Source: Petrolisthes cinctipes (Eukaryota; Arthropoda; Malacostraca; Decapoda; Porcellanidae). Taken from it: a stretch of 64,000 nt of DNA. Within the stretch, counting starts at the first letter, position 1, and the number at the start of each line of letters is the position of its first letter. Made by a program: the position numbers and the translations under genes. A model generated the notes under the pieces. That model was not told the origin of the DNA, ran no database searches, and saw only the letters and a list, made by a program, of their open reading frames with translations. Where the stretch lies: assembly GCA_033782935.1 (NCBI GenBank), contig JAWQEG010000259.1, forward strand, positions 888,501 through 952,500. Direction: 5' to 3'. Below, one piece after another: positions 34,579 to 46,068 of this stretch.

Positions 34579-34770
34579 CTGAAATATAGTTAGCATTAGT
34601 TATAAAAACTCAGGAGATCATATCGATTAATTACGCACACACACACGCATCAAGAAAAGTTGTATCCCAAAATTGAATGTGGAATGCATTGCTTATCGTC
34701 CAATTAGAGCATAAAAGGAAGGAAATGAGAAACCACTAGCATTCTATAGGTAAAAACTGTTTCAACTTAC

Positions 34771-34936
34771 GTAAAATTCAAACTACTGGACATAGCCTGA
34801 AGCACTCTTGTACCAATAGCATCTTTGTGGCGGACCAAGGACCCAGGATTGTCACTAAGCCTATCCCAGCTCATGTAGGGAAAGTAGTCCCTCTCAACGA
34901 TGCGAAATTTGTGTCTATTGTAGTTTTCGGGTTGAT
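34771..34936 (-). CDS. Ionotropic receptor exon, start of ligand-binding lobe S1
   Basis: Fourth exon, 166 bases (2 + 54 codons + 2), with a CCTTCTCAG acceptor and a consensus GTAAGT donor. It encodes QPENYNRHKFRIVERDYFPY and later IGTRVLQAMSSSLNFT. These are the classic opening strands of S1: 'G/N-hKfRi....yFPYm' and a helix ending 'lqamsssLNFTYEv'. The last two bases (AC) plus the A opening the next exon make the threonine of LNFTYEVREP. Extracellular ligand-binding domain. No stop or frameshift is visible. Flanking DNA on the upstream side (34937-35590) is non-coding and then an RTE relic. Confidence 0.93.
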
Positions 34937-35592
34937 CTGAGAAGGATAGTGAAAAATATATCCATTTTATCAAAGGTTTATGAATTGTTTGGTGGAAGTG
35001 CAATGGAGACACTAACATAGCTGAATTTAAGGCGGACAACATAAAGTAAACAAAAAATAATAATATCAGAAGTTCATAATGGAATGCATTTAAAATCATC
35101 TACAAACCTTGGGGGTACAGTAACCCGTCTTAGGGTTTAATTTTTCAAGAGCGAACTGCCGACATAAAGGATGGATATGTTGATAAATTAAAAGGTGGAG
35201 TTATCTTTACGTGAATGGACAAGAAAGAGCCAACTTCTGCTAAATTTAAATTGAATTATTGGAAAAGAACCACATATTTGGGGGGACTAATGGAAGAACA
35301 GTGATTCTTTGTTATTACGTAAGAGATTATGATACCGAAAGTTAATAATACAATGGCCAAATTGATAAAGTGTGTTGAAGTGGTTGAAAATGGGTCTAAA
35401 TGGTTTCTTCTTGTAAAAGCGAACGGTGAACTTCGGTGAAAAGTTTACTGTCCCACAAGACATATCAAAAGCTTTTCATAGAGTCTGGCAAATAGCTTTA
35501 ATTTCAAAACTGCCCGTCTTCGGTTTCTATAATTTCTTTTGCGCCTTTATCTCTGATTTCCTCTCTGGTTATCTATATATCTAAAGCTCCGA
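34937..35592. other. Non-coding intron stretch
   Basis: Intron DNA upstream of the first S1 exon; nothing recognised. Confidence 0.5.
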
Positions 35593-36575
35593 CTACTCGC
35601 TCCCTCCTGGAACTCCCACCAGTGGGTGGCCAAGGCAGAAGTATCTCCAGTTTTCCCTGTTCCAACACTCCCTCTTTTCTTGGTCAAGCCCTCCTCTGCC
35701 CCTCAGGTTTCTCTCCCACACATACTCTTCCACTCTGTTCTGCCATCTACCCGGAGGTCTGCCTCTCACACCAAGTGTCACAACTTCATTTCCACACACA
35801 TTCTTTTACAAATCCTCACCTTGTATTCTCTCTACTTGTCCAAACTAGTTTAATGTATTACGCTTCACTCTCTCAACCAGCCACCTCAATACCAATTGCC
35901 TTCTCACTCATACCACATCTCTGATAATTATAAACTCTCATTACTTTCTCCATCCCACCTGGTAAGTCCACATGCTCCTTTCAAGTAACTCATTACCACT
36001 ACACATATTATAAACTGGTAAGCCCTACTCCATGTCCAAGTCTCTGACGCATATGTCAGTGTTGCCAGAATTATACTACTTCTTTGTCCCCTTTTCACTT
36101 CATACTACCCTTCACACTTCATACTACCCTTCATTATCTTCCCCAGTGATCCTATGACCTGTCTACCCTTCACTGCTCATTCCCTAATTTCTCCTTCCAT
36201 ACTTCCATGATTAAACAAAACTTTACCCGGCTACTTAAACTCATTCACTTTCTCCATCTTCACCCCCCGCCCACCCCGAATTATCTCACATTTAGTCATA
36301 GTCAGTACTCCCACTCTGAAGGGTGTAGCAAAATCAATCACTTCCCTTTCAAATTTCGCTACCTCACTTTTACCAACATTCACCTTCAGTTAACATTCAC
36401 CTTCAGTTTCCTTCGTTTACATACGGACTGAGACTCATCCACCACCCTCTGTAACTCCCTTTCACTCTCAGCCATTAGCACAGTGTCATCCGCTAATAAG
36501 CTTGCCACCAAGGACCAATTTACTGCAATCAATGTCAACTTCGCCCCCAGGCCATCCACTTTGGCATTCATCACC
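35593..36575 (-). pseudogene. RTE-type LINE RT and C-terminal fragment
   Basis: Minus strand: RT catalytic piece LLADDTVLMAESERELQRVV and VCKRRKLKVNVN (36574-36386), then a decayed middle containing ATLTYASETWTW (about 36060), then the RTE terminal signature GRPPGRWQNRVEEYVWERNL and LDQEKRECWNRENWRYFCLG with HPL (35799-35593). The LADD box is the family's FADD/YADD site. 5' truncated at a C-run (36577-36587) where LA7 begins. Confidence 0.85.
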
Positions 36576-36576
36576 C

Positions 36577-38652
36577 CCCCCCCCCAGCTGGAACCGCCAT
36601 GACGTGGTGGTGGGGCTTGCGTGTCCCTGAGACCTGGCTAGCTAGACTAGAGGGGGCTCCGGCCCCTGCATTGCCCCGATTTCGGGGAGAGAGGGCTTCC
36701 CATGCTTGAAAGGTCGCCAGTGAGAGACCAGATTAAATAGTTCCCATGCAATTGGCTGCCAGTACGAGCCAACAGTGCTGCCCTCCAAAGGGACCGCTCT
36801 ATAGGGGCCGTCCTGTGTTTGATGGTTGGGTGTATGGGCCGGGAGATGTTGAGGAAGAGGATCTCACCACCGTCGTTGGCAAACTTTCGAGCCATTATGG
36901 CTGCTTTTTAAAACGAGTTGGCCCCGTGGGGGATGTATCAGCGCCTGTATCACGCCTGCGATACATGACACACCAATGGTGGTGGAATATGCCGCTAATG
37001 TTGAAATCAATTCATACCAGATCACTAGACACAATATCCTTCAAATTCTGCTGACTTGACAGCGTGCTAGGAAGTTTCCATGCATAGCCCCTGATTGCTA
37101 GACTCACGCTATAATTATTTCTATACTAATTTCTATACTATAATCATCACCATATTGTCATCTTTTTTAATATTATAAAGAAAGGGACAATGTATATTTA
37201 CTCACATTTTTCCTGTATAAACTTGTATCTAGCATGTATATATATCACATATAAGCTCAACATTATCAGCACCATCGTTACAATCTGTCACATACGAAGG
37301 GTGTGGTATGTCAGGGAGGAATGAGTGAGGAGAGACGCTGTTAGTGCCCTGCCCTGGGCGTGAAAGGATCTCCTTCCCTTATAACTGTACATGTCTTTGA
37401 GAGACACGAAAGGTGTCTGATATAATCTGTAATCTTGTAACCTGGTATACCTCAGTAAATAGTGACAAGTCCAAGCGTTTACTCTAAGCCTCGAGTAATT
37501 CCCTTAGTTCCCCAGGAAGACGAAGGGTAGTAAGTTCAGGCAATGGGGGAAGTTGACTCTCGCCAGCCCTCAGTGAAGTAAAGAAGGGTGGTAAGTTATA
37601 CCAGCTCATCTAGTAAGTGAGAGTCCAGCAGGTATATCCACAGGTATGCTGAAAGCTGAAGTGGACGGCACCACGGGTACAGGGACTAGGAACCCCGCCC
37701 ATGGCAACCAGCGCTTGGTCCTCTCATCTGACCGGCAGGTAGTAGGTCTTGGGGCCTCGGGCCATTCTAATAATAATAATGCTATATGGATAACGAAACG
37801 CCTCTTTCTCTTAATCGAGCTCTGGTCAACCAGGCCCTCGAGACGTCACTCTCTCGTCGTGGTGGCATGCAGAACACTGCAAATAAGAAAAGACCCAGCA
37901 GGTGTTATGTCGACGAACCCAGTTACCAGATTGGACATATTAATGTTGACTAATTTGCTTGCATCCCTTTCCTATGGCTCTATCCACTCCATTTTTAAGT
38001 GTTTTGGAGTGGTTCTTTGTATCCGAACCCCCTTTGACAGTGACTGCAGATCTAATCGGTGCTATATTACTTTTAATACAAATGCTGCTGCCAAAGCAGC
38101 TTTAAATGCAAAAGATTATCTGTCTGTGGGGATACACACTGTAAGGTTTATATGATGCGGTCCATAAAATTAATGTAGTTGACAGTGACAATGACTAATG
38201 CCCTAACATCTTCGATGATTCTGAAAAGTATGTCCCTAAGGAGCGTCGCATTCCTACACCCTTTTGGTTTGTGGCTTACCACAGGGAGAGGCGAGGTAAC
38301 CTCATCCATAATTCCAGGTATCTAGAAAAGGAAATTGGATTCCTACCGATGGGCCACATGAAAAGATATGGTAAGGGTGTTTTAATCAGAGCCGAAGATC
38401 TTACACTTGACAAAATGCTCCTCATTATCCCCAGCTCTTTTGATGGGATGTTTAAATCCATCAAACCTCATCGAACATTTAATTATAGCAAGGGGCGTAT
38501 ATACAATAAGGACCTGTATAAATTCTCAAAAGAGAACGAGTAACAAAGATGAAAGGCAGTAAAAATATGATCATCCTCACTTTCCATGGCTCACATATCC
38601 AAGATCGCATTAACATCAACCCCACCTCTTTTGAGGTGAAGCCTTTTGTTGA
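36577..38652 (+). mobile_element. LINE-A copy LA7, 5' portion with 5' UTR and ORF1
   Basis: Plus-strand copy starting at the family's 5' end (C-run, then GGAACCGCCATGACGTGGTG), with 5' UTR to about 37790, interrupted by a solo LTR (36934-37681). ORF1 begins MDNETPLSLNRALVNQALET at about 37787. Frameshifted ORF1 pieces follow: LASLSYGSIHSIFKCFGVVL, a YHRERRGNLIHNSRYL block and MKGSKNMIILTFHGSHI. It breaks off at VKPFVD (38652), just before the knuckles, against the tail of the oppositely oriented LA8. Confidence 0.9.
36934..37681. mobile_element. Solo LTR, 748 bp, with 4-bp TSD
   Basis: Insertion within the LA7 5' UTR that starts TGTATCAGCG and ends GGGTACA, giving the LTR-typical TG...CA ends (TGTA...TACA as inverted tetranucleotides). 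It is flanked by GGGA on both sides (36930-36933 and 37682-37685). Other copies read GTGGGGGAAGAGGTACC across this point, so the insertion is exact. It contains a TATATATATC-type promoter-like stretch near 37238. No second LTR or internal gag/pol is present. A 4-bp TSD suits Gypsy/Ty3-type elements; family not identified. Strand unknown. Confidence 0.75.
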
Positions 38653-39502
38653 TTATGATTTATTTATAGATGCCAATAGGCATCTGGCGGTGCAAAAGCA
38701 ATGGTCATATACTGTCCAACATAAAATGGTCATCTATATATCATTAATAAAATATGTACAAACATTAAATAATTTTCACTAGCTCAAATTTAAAGGGAGA
38801 AGCAGCATGAATAAAAGCCACATCTTCCAAAAATCATATTTTAATAAAAATAACCTACTTAAGTTAAATATATAAAAGAATTAAAATATAAACAAAAGAA
38901 ACATTATACTTTACCTACCTAATAATGAATAGCCATAAATATAATAAAATTCACAATTTGTGGAGGAGGCCAGCCTCCTCCACATAGGAGAGGGTGTTCC
39001 ATTCCCACGCCACAAGCCTCCTCTTCGAGGACCTGGGAGAGACTGTAAGAACCGTCACCCACCCAGTACTACGACGAAGGCTCCCAAGGTTGGGACACTC
39101 GACAATAAGATGCCGTACTGTCAGAGGGACCAGACAATCATCACAGTAGGGAGGGTGAGCCCACTCCATTAAAAAGCCAAGAGAATAGTGTGTGGCCAAT
39201 GCGGAGACGGACAAGAGCCGTCTCCCACCTGAGGGACAGGCCGCTGTAGCTCCACAAACCAAGGTGCTGGCGGATCCCGCGAAGCTTGTTAGCCCCGAAA
39301 GCATCCCATCTGTCCTGCCAGCAGGAACGAATGGCAGCATCTATGTTGGGTCGAAGGTCCACTGCAGGAACGGGATAACGCCTGGCACGAGGTCGAGAAC
39401 TGGAGACTGCAGCCTTAGCCACTGGAGGAGGAAGAGATTCCTTCTTGTCTGAAAAGCAGGTGCCATGGAGCCACCCTGGGGACCCACACAGGACAAATCT
39501 GA
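38653..39502 (-). mobile_element. LINE-A copy LA8, 5'-truncated
   Basis: Minus-strand 3' fragment with a decayed tail (GATTTATTTATAGATGCC near 38657-38675) and 3' UTR. The ORF2 C-terminus has CDDCLVPLTVRHLIVEC (about 39140-39090), preceded by an internal deletion joining PPPVA to KAAVSSSRPR. Its 5' truncated end (39502) connects directly to the tail of LA9 in the same orientation. Confidence 0.9.
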
Positions 39503-40549
39503 ATTGATTGATTGATTTTTGATGCAACTAAGCATCTGGCGGCGCAAAAGATAAGGTCATATATCGCCCAACATAAAATTGTCATCTACAAAATTAATAA
39601 AACATCAACACCCGAAAGGAATAGGCAGCATGATTAAAAGACACAAAAACTTAAATGCACATTATTACTAAAAGAACCCGTCGACATAAAATCATCTAAA
39701 AACCATAAATATCATACAATCATATTTTGTGGAGAAGGCCAGGCTCCTCCATATAGGAGAGGGTGTTCCCTCCCACATTACAAGCCTCATACACGAGCAC
39801 CTGGGAGAGACTGTAAGAACCTTCACCCTCCTGGTACTCGGAGAGGTGACTACGACGAAGGTCCCCAAAGCTGGGACACTCGACAATAAGATGTCGTACT
39901 GTCAAAGGGACCAGACAATCATCACAGTAGGGAGGGTGAGCCCTTTCCATTAAAAAGCCATGAGTCAATAATGTGTGGCTAATGCGGAGACAGACAAGAG
40001 CCGTCTCCCACCGGCGGGACAGGCCACTGTAGCTCCACAAACCAAGGCGATGTCGCGGAGCTTGTTGGCCCCAACTGCGTCCCATCAGTCCTACCAGCAG
40101 GAACGAACGGTAGCATCTATGTAGGATCGAAGGTCCACTGCAGGAACGGGATGACGCCTGGCAGGAGGCCGAGAATTAGAGACTGCAGCCTTAGCCATGA
40201 CATCAGCCTGCTCATTCCCATCGACACTCGCATGGGCCGGGACTCAACAAAAAGTGACTTTGCGGCCACGACGACCCAGGAGGACAAGCCACTCAAGAAT
40301 GGCCAACACCAGGGGATGGGAAGAGTTATAATTGCACAAGGCCTGCAAGGCACTACAGGAATCACTAGAAATAGTAAACGAAGGCTGAGAGAGAGTAAAA
40401 ATCACTTGGAGAGCATATAAAATGGCTGTGAGCTCAGCAGTAAAAATTGACATGACAGAAGTGAGCCTGCCGCCATGGCAAAAGTCAGGAAATACAACTC
40501 CAAAGCCAACTCCAGCATCATACTTTGACCCATCAGTGTACACTGGGAT
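39503..40549 (-). mobile_element. LINE-A copy LA9, 5'-truncated
   Basis: Minus-strand 3' fragment with a well-preserved tail (ATTGATTGATTGATTTTTGATG at its left) and a terminal zinc motif CDDCLVPLTVRHLIVEC (about 39935). RNase H reads VYTDGSKYDAGVGFGVVFPD and TAELTAILYAL (40579-40244). It is truncated at about 40549, where the tail of LA10 begins. Confidence 0.92.
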
Positions 40550-43500
40550 TTTAATTTGATTTGATTTATTTTGATGCAACTAAATATCTGGCGGTGCAAC
40601 AGCCAAGGTCATATACCGCCCAACATAAAATTGTCATCTACACAATTAATAAAACATGAATACCCGAAAGGGACAGGCACCACAATTAAAAGACACACAA
40701 ACTAAAAAGCACATTATTAATAAAAGAACCCGTCGACATAAAATCATCTAAAAACCATAAATATCATAAAATCATATTTTGTGGAGAAGGCCAGTCTCCT
40801 CCACATAGGAGAGGATGTTCCCTCCCACACTACAAGCCTCCTCCCCGAGCATCTGAGAGAGACTATAAGAACCGTCACCCTCCTGGTACTCAGAGAGGTG
40901 CCTACGACGAAGGTCACCAAAGCTGGGACACTCAACAATAAGATGCCGCACTGTCAAAGGGACAAGACAATCATCACAGTAGGGAGGGTGAGCCCTCTCC
41001 ATTAAAAAGCCATGAGTCAATAATGTGTGGCCAATGCGGAGACAGACAAGAGCCGTCTCCCACCGGCGTGACAGGCCACTCTAGCTCCACCAACCAAGGT
41101 GCTGGCGGATGTCGCGGAGCTTGTTAGCCCCGAAGGTGTCCCATCTGTCCTGCCAGCAGGAACGAACGGTAGCATCTATGTAGGGTCGAAGGTCCACTGC
41201 AGGAACAGGATGACGCCTGGCAGGAGGCCGGGAATTGGAGACCGCAGCCTTAGCCAGGGCGTCAGCCCACTCATTCCCATCAACACCCACATGGGCCGGG
41301 ACCCAACAAAAAGTGGCTTTGCGGCCACGACGACCCACGAGGACAAGCCACTCAACAATGGCCAACACCAGGGGATGGGAAGAGTTAAAATTACACAAGG
41401 CCTGCAAGGCACTACAGGAATCGCTAAAAATAGTAAACGAAGGGGCTGAGGGAGAGTAAAAATCACTTGGAGGGCATATAAAATGGTCGAGAGCTCAGCA
41501 GTAAAAATTGACATGACAGAAGGGAGCCTGCTGCCACGGCAAAAGAAAGGAAAGACAACTCCAAAGCCAACTCCAGCATCAGACTTTGACTTATCAGTGT
41601 ACACGGGGAGGGACTCCCTGTGATTGAAGGCATGTTCTAAAAAGAGGGAACGAGCCACTGGAGGAGGAAGAGATTCCTTCTTGTCTGTAAAGCAGGTGCA
41701 GGGGAAATATTCTGGAAGAAGCCATGGAGCCACCCTGGGGACCTTCACAGGACAAATTGGGAAGTCATCAATGCCCATCTCCTCCATAGCCTTCCTGACC
41801 CGGAAGCCAAAGGGCCATGGTGCACGAGAATGTAAAAGGTAGTACTGAGACATGATATCAAATGACACCGCCAAGCAGGGAAGGGAGTCAAGAAGTCAAT
41901 GTAATCGATGCCTACAACGAACCATCAAGGACTGGGGACGGAGATCAAGAGGTGGCTCATTAGCGTATACAATGAGACTGGGGATTGGGACTGACCTGAA
42001 GGGTCCGGTCGCCAGACGTACTCCAGCATGATGAACAGGGTCTAAAACTCTGAGACGGGCATCGGTGGCAGAAGAGTACACCTCACACCCTTAGTCGAGT
42101 TTCGACCTAATAAGAACATTGTATAGGCGGAGGAGGGTGGCCCGATCAGCCCCCCAGGACGTATGGACCAGGACCCTCAACAGGTTAAGAGCCTTGAGAC
42201 AAGAGACCTTAAGTGTACGAAAGTGGGGAACCCAAGTCAAATGTTTGTCAAAAAGGAGACCCAAAAAGTGTGTCTCCTCGACACAACGTATCCGATGACC
42301 ATACATGAATAAGTCCGGATCAGGGTGGACGCCTCGGATGCGGCAGAAGTGCATAGCAACCGTCTTGGAAGGAGAAAATCGAAACCCATGAGAACCAGTC
42401 CAACGTGACACCCTGTCAAGGGCAAGCTGCATGCGCCGCTCCACCACTGACATACGGGAAACAACAAACCACACCGCTAGGTCGTCAACGTACATCGAGT
42501 TGGCTATACCATCTGGAAGGGATGAGGCAATGGCATTAATTGCTGCTGCAAACAATGTGACACTGAGGACGCTTCCCTGGGGGACGCCCTCCTCCTGTGC
42601 AATAGATGCTGAGTGGGTTGTACCAATCCTCACAAAAAACTGCGACCACTGAGAAACTCCTTAAGAAAGCGTGGAAGGCAACCCAGCAGGCCATATACAT
42701 GGAGTTGCTGCATGATGCCATATTGCCATGTAGTGTCATATGCTTTCTCTAACTCAAAGAATACACACACAAGGTGTTGATGTCGTACAAAGGCCTCACA
42801 TGCAGTGGCTTCAAACCTGACCAGAGCATCTGTAGTGAAACGGTGTTTACGAAAGCCAGACTGGGACGGAGACAGAAAATCACCCCGTTCCAAGAAGTAT
42901 ACCAGTCTGACATTCACCATCTTCTCAAATAGTTTACAGAGACAGGAGGTCAAGGCAACTGGTCGGTAATTGAGGGCAACACCAGAGTCCTTGCCCGGCT
43001 AGAGTAAAGGAAGGATGGTAGCAACCCTCCACCCAGAAGGGAAGACACCCTCCAACCAGATTCTGTTATATAGAGCTAAAAGAAATGAGATCGCCTCCTC
43101 ACCCAAGTGTCGCAACATTGCATATGGGATGTTGTCTGGCCCAGGAGAAGTGTCATCGCAGAGAGAGAGAGCAAAATGTAGGTCTCTCATGGTGAATATA
43201 TGGTTATAACTTTCATTCTCATTCCCTGAGAAATCCAGGACAGTGCGCTCCTTGGCTTTTAACTCATGCCTGACAGCCAGAGGTCGAGATACACGACTGG
43301 AGACACTTGCAAAAGCCTCCACCATGGTATTGACCACTGTCAAATCATCCATGATATTAATTCCATTGACCTTAAGTACAGGTGGAGAACTAGGAGAAAA
43401 CTTCCCCGCCATCTTACGGACTCTCCTGAACACTTGGGTGAGTGGAGTTTTAGTATTAATTGAAGACACATAGGCCTTCCAAGATGCAAGTCGTGCCTCT

Positions 43501-44898
43501 TTTAAAACTCGTCTAGCCCGAGCCCTTGCCCGTCGGGAGTCCTCTAAAAGAGTTGGGGCTCTACGATTGCGACGAAGGCGAGACAAAGCAGCGCGCTTCT
43601 CCCGCACAGCAGTGGTGTAGACTGGTGACCACCAAGGGACAGGACGTTTGGGAAAGTAGCCAGAAGTTCTAGGGATAGAATTGAGAGCAGCAGAGTGGAG
43701 CATATTAGTGAAATATATTACAGCCTCGTCAGAGCTACCAAAATCGGCTACAAAAGAGACTGAAGAAGTTAGTTCTCTAAAAAGCTGCCAGTCAGCCTTC
43801 TCTAATTTCCACCTAGGAAGACGAGACTGTGGTTCGTACCTGTTACCTTTTAAGATTTATGGAAATGGTCACTGCCATATAAATCAGGTAACACTCACCA
43901 AGTAAAATCCAACAGATCACTGGGTGAGCAAAAAGAAATGTCAATGGTTGTAAAAGTCACATCTCTCGTCTTTAAAACCCCTAATCCCTCATCCTCAATA
44001 AAAGAAGCCAATAAAACACCTCTGGGGTTGACCGAACTGTCACCCCTCAGAGGATTATGACCATTAAAATCACCCAATAAAATAAAGGGAGAGGGAAGGT
44101 CCCGTACACGACGGTTAAGATGACCCCTCTCAACTGTAACACTGGGAGGAAGGTATAGACTGCACACAGTGTACGGGCGGCCAATAAAAACCTTAACTGC
44201 TACAACATCCAAAGCATCCACATTAACTTCACACCCCTCTGATGATCCCGAAGGAAGCTTGCGAGGGGGAACATCTGTTGAATCAAGAGATTCATCAGAG
44301 CCACGAGAACGCTTCTGGTGAAATTGAGAAGGAACTATGAATGAGTCCACAGAGACGGTTGCCTTGTAAGGAGAAACATCTATGGAGTCAAGGAACAACG
44401 AAGGCGTCTCTGTGGCAGTTTAGGTGACTTAAGTTTCCTTTTTGGAGAACGTGTGGCAGCGTGAACCTCTACCACATAAACACCTTTAGCTAAAGTCTGA
44501 GAATTGTCCTTAGTTGAAGGGTCACCAGAATGAGTGTCTGATATAGTTTCCAAGACAGAGAAACTATTATGTAGTGAAACCTTAGAAACGCTCTCGCTAG
44601 AGCAAAAAGCAGCCGCTTCTTGAGAGAGTTAAGAGGGTGCTGCAAACGATTTAGGGTGAAGGGAGGAGACATATGTCTTTGCACCACCATCCTTCTGTTG
44701 CCTGAAGTTGAGTTGCCGCCTGGTACTACCAATACTGATGATTTGGGTTTTAGCCAAGTGGAGGATATCTTACTCAAGGTGGTACATCTAACATTGGCGA
44801 GAACGTAAGGGGTGAGCATCCCTGCAGCAAAAGCAGTAACTCTCTGACTGACACTCGGAAGAAAGATGCGAGTCAAGAGCAGAATAATTACCACACTG
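40550..44898 (-). mobile_element. LINE-A copy LA10, internally deleted, ORF1-ORF2 fusion
   Basis: Minus strand. Tail (AATTTGATTTGATTT) at about 40552; terminal zinc motif (about 40970); RNase H (41874-41176); RT (42953-42091, with SMYVDDLAVWFVVSRM near 42490); endonuclease (to about 44195). There the start of ORF2 is missing and the frame runs straight into the ORF1 C-terminal region (44398-43895: GCEVNVDALDVVAVKVFIGR). ORF1 sequence continues to the knuckle region at 44898, where it meets LA11 head-to-head. Confidence 0.9.
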
Positions 44899-46068
44899 GG
44901 AGGTAAAGATTAGAGAAGGCAGACTGGCAGTTTTTTAGAGAGCTAACTTCTTCGGTCTCTTCTGTAGCAGATTTTGGTAGCTCTGACGAGGCTGTAACAT
45001 ATTTCACTGATATGCTCCACTCTGCTACTCTCAGCTCTATCCCTACTACTTCTTGCCACTATCCCAAACATCATGTCCCTTGGTGGTCACCAGCCTGCGC
45101 CACTGCTGTGCTGGTGAAGCGACCTGCTTTTGCTTGCCTTCGTTGCAATCGTGGGTACCCAAATTTTAAAGAGGACTTCCGACAGGCAAGGGCTCGGGCT
45201 AGACGAATTTTAAAAGAGACATGACGTGCATCTTGGAAGGCCTATGTGTCTTCAATTAATACTAAAATCCCACTCACTCAAGTGTTCAGGAGAGTCCATA
45301 AGATGGCGGGGAAGTTTTCTCCTAGTCCTCCACCTATTCTTATGGTCAATGGAATTAAGAGCATGGATGGTTTATCAGTGGCTAACACCATGGTAGAGGC
45401 ATTTGCAAGAGTCTCCAGGCGTGACTCTCAACCTCTGGCTGTTAGCCATGAGTTGGGAGCCCAGGAGCACTGTCCTGAATTTCTCAGGGATCAAGAATGA
45501 AAGTTATAACCATATATTTATCCTGAAAGACCTGCACTCTGCTCTCTCTCTGTGTGGTGACACTTTTCCTAGGCCAATTAACAGCCCATATGCAATGTTG
45601 TGACAAAAGGTGAGGAGGCAATCTAATTTCTTCTTGCTTTATATAACAGAATCTGGCATGAGGCTGTCTTCTCTTCTGGGTGGATCGATGCTAACTTCCT
45701 TCCTTACCCCAAGTCAGGCAAGCACTCTAGAGTTGTCCTCAATTACAAACCTATTGCCTTGACCTCCTGTCTCTGTAAACTAATAGATTGATTGATTGAT
45801 TGATTTAGAAATGCCATGAGGCATTTGGCGGCGCAACAGCTATGGTCATATACCGCCCAACACAAAGTAGTCATCTACATCATTAATAAAATATTTACAC
45901 AAACTAAACAGACTTCTCCACCCCGAAAGGGATAGGCAGCATGAATAAAAGAACATACAAACTAAAAGGCACATTTATACTAAAAAAACAAACCTGACTA
46001 ATTCAAGTAAAATATATAAAAGATAAGAAAACATTGAACTATCTAAAAAGCCATAAATATAATAAAAT

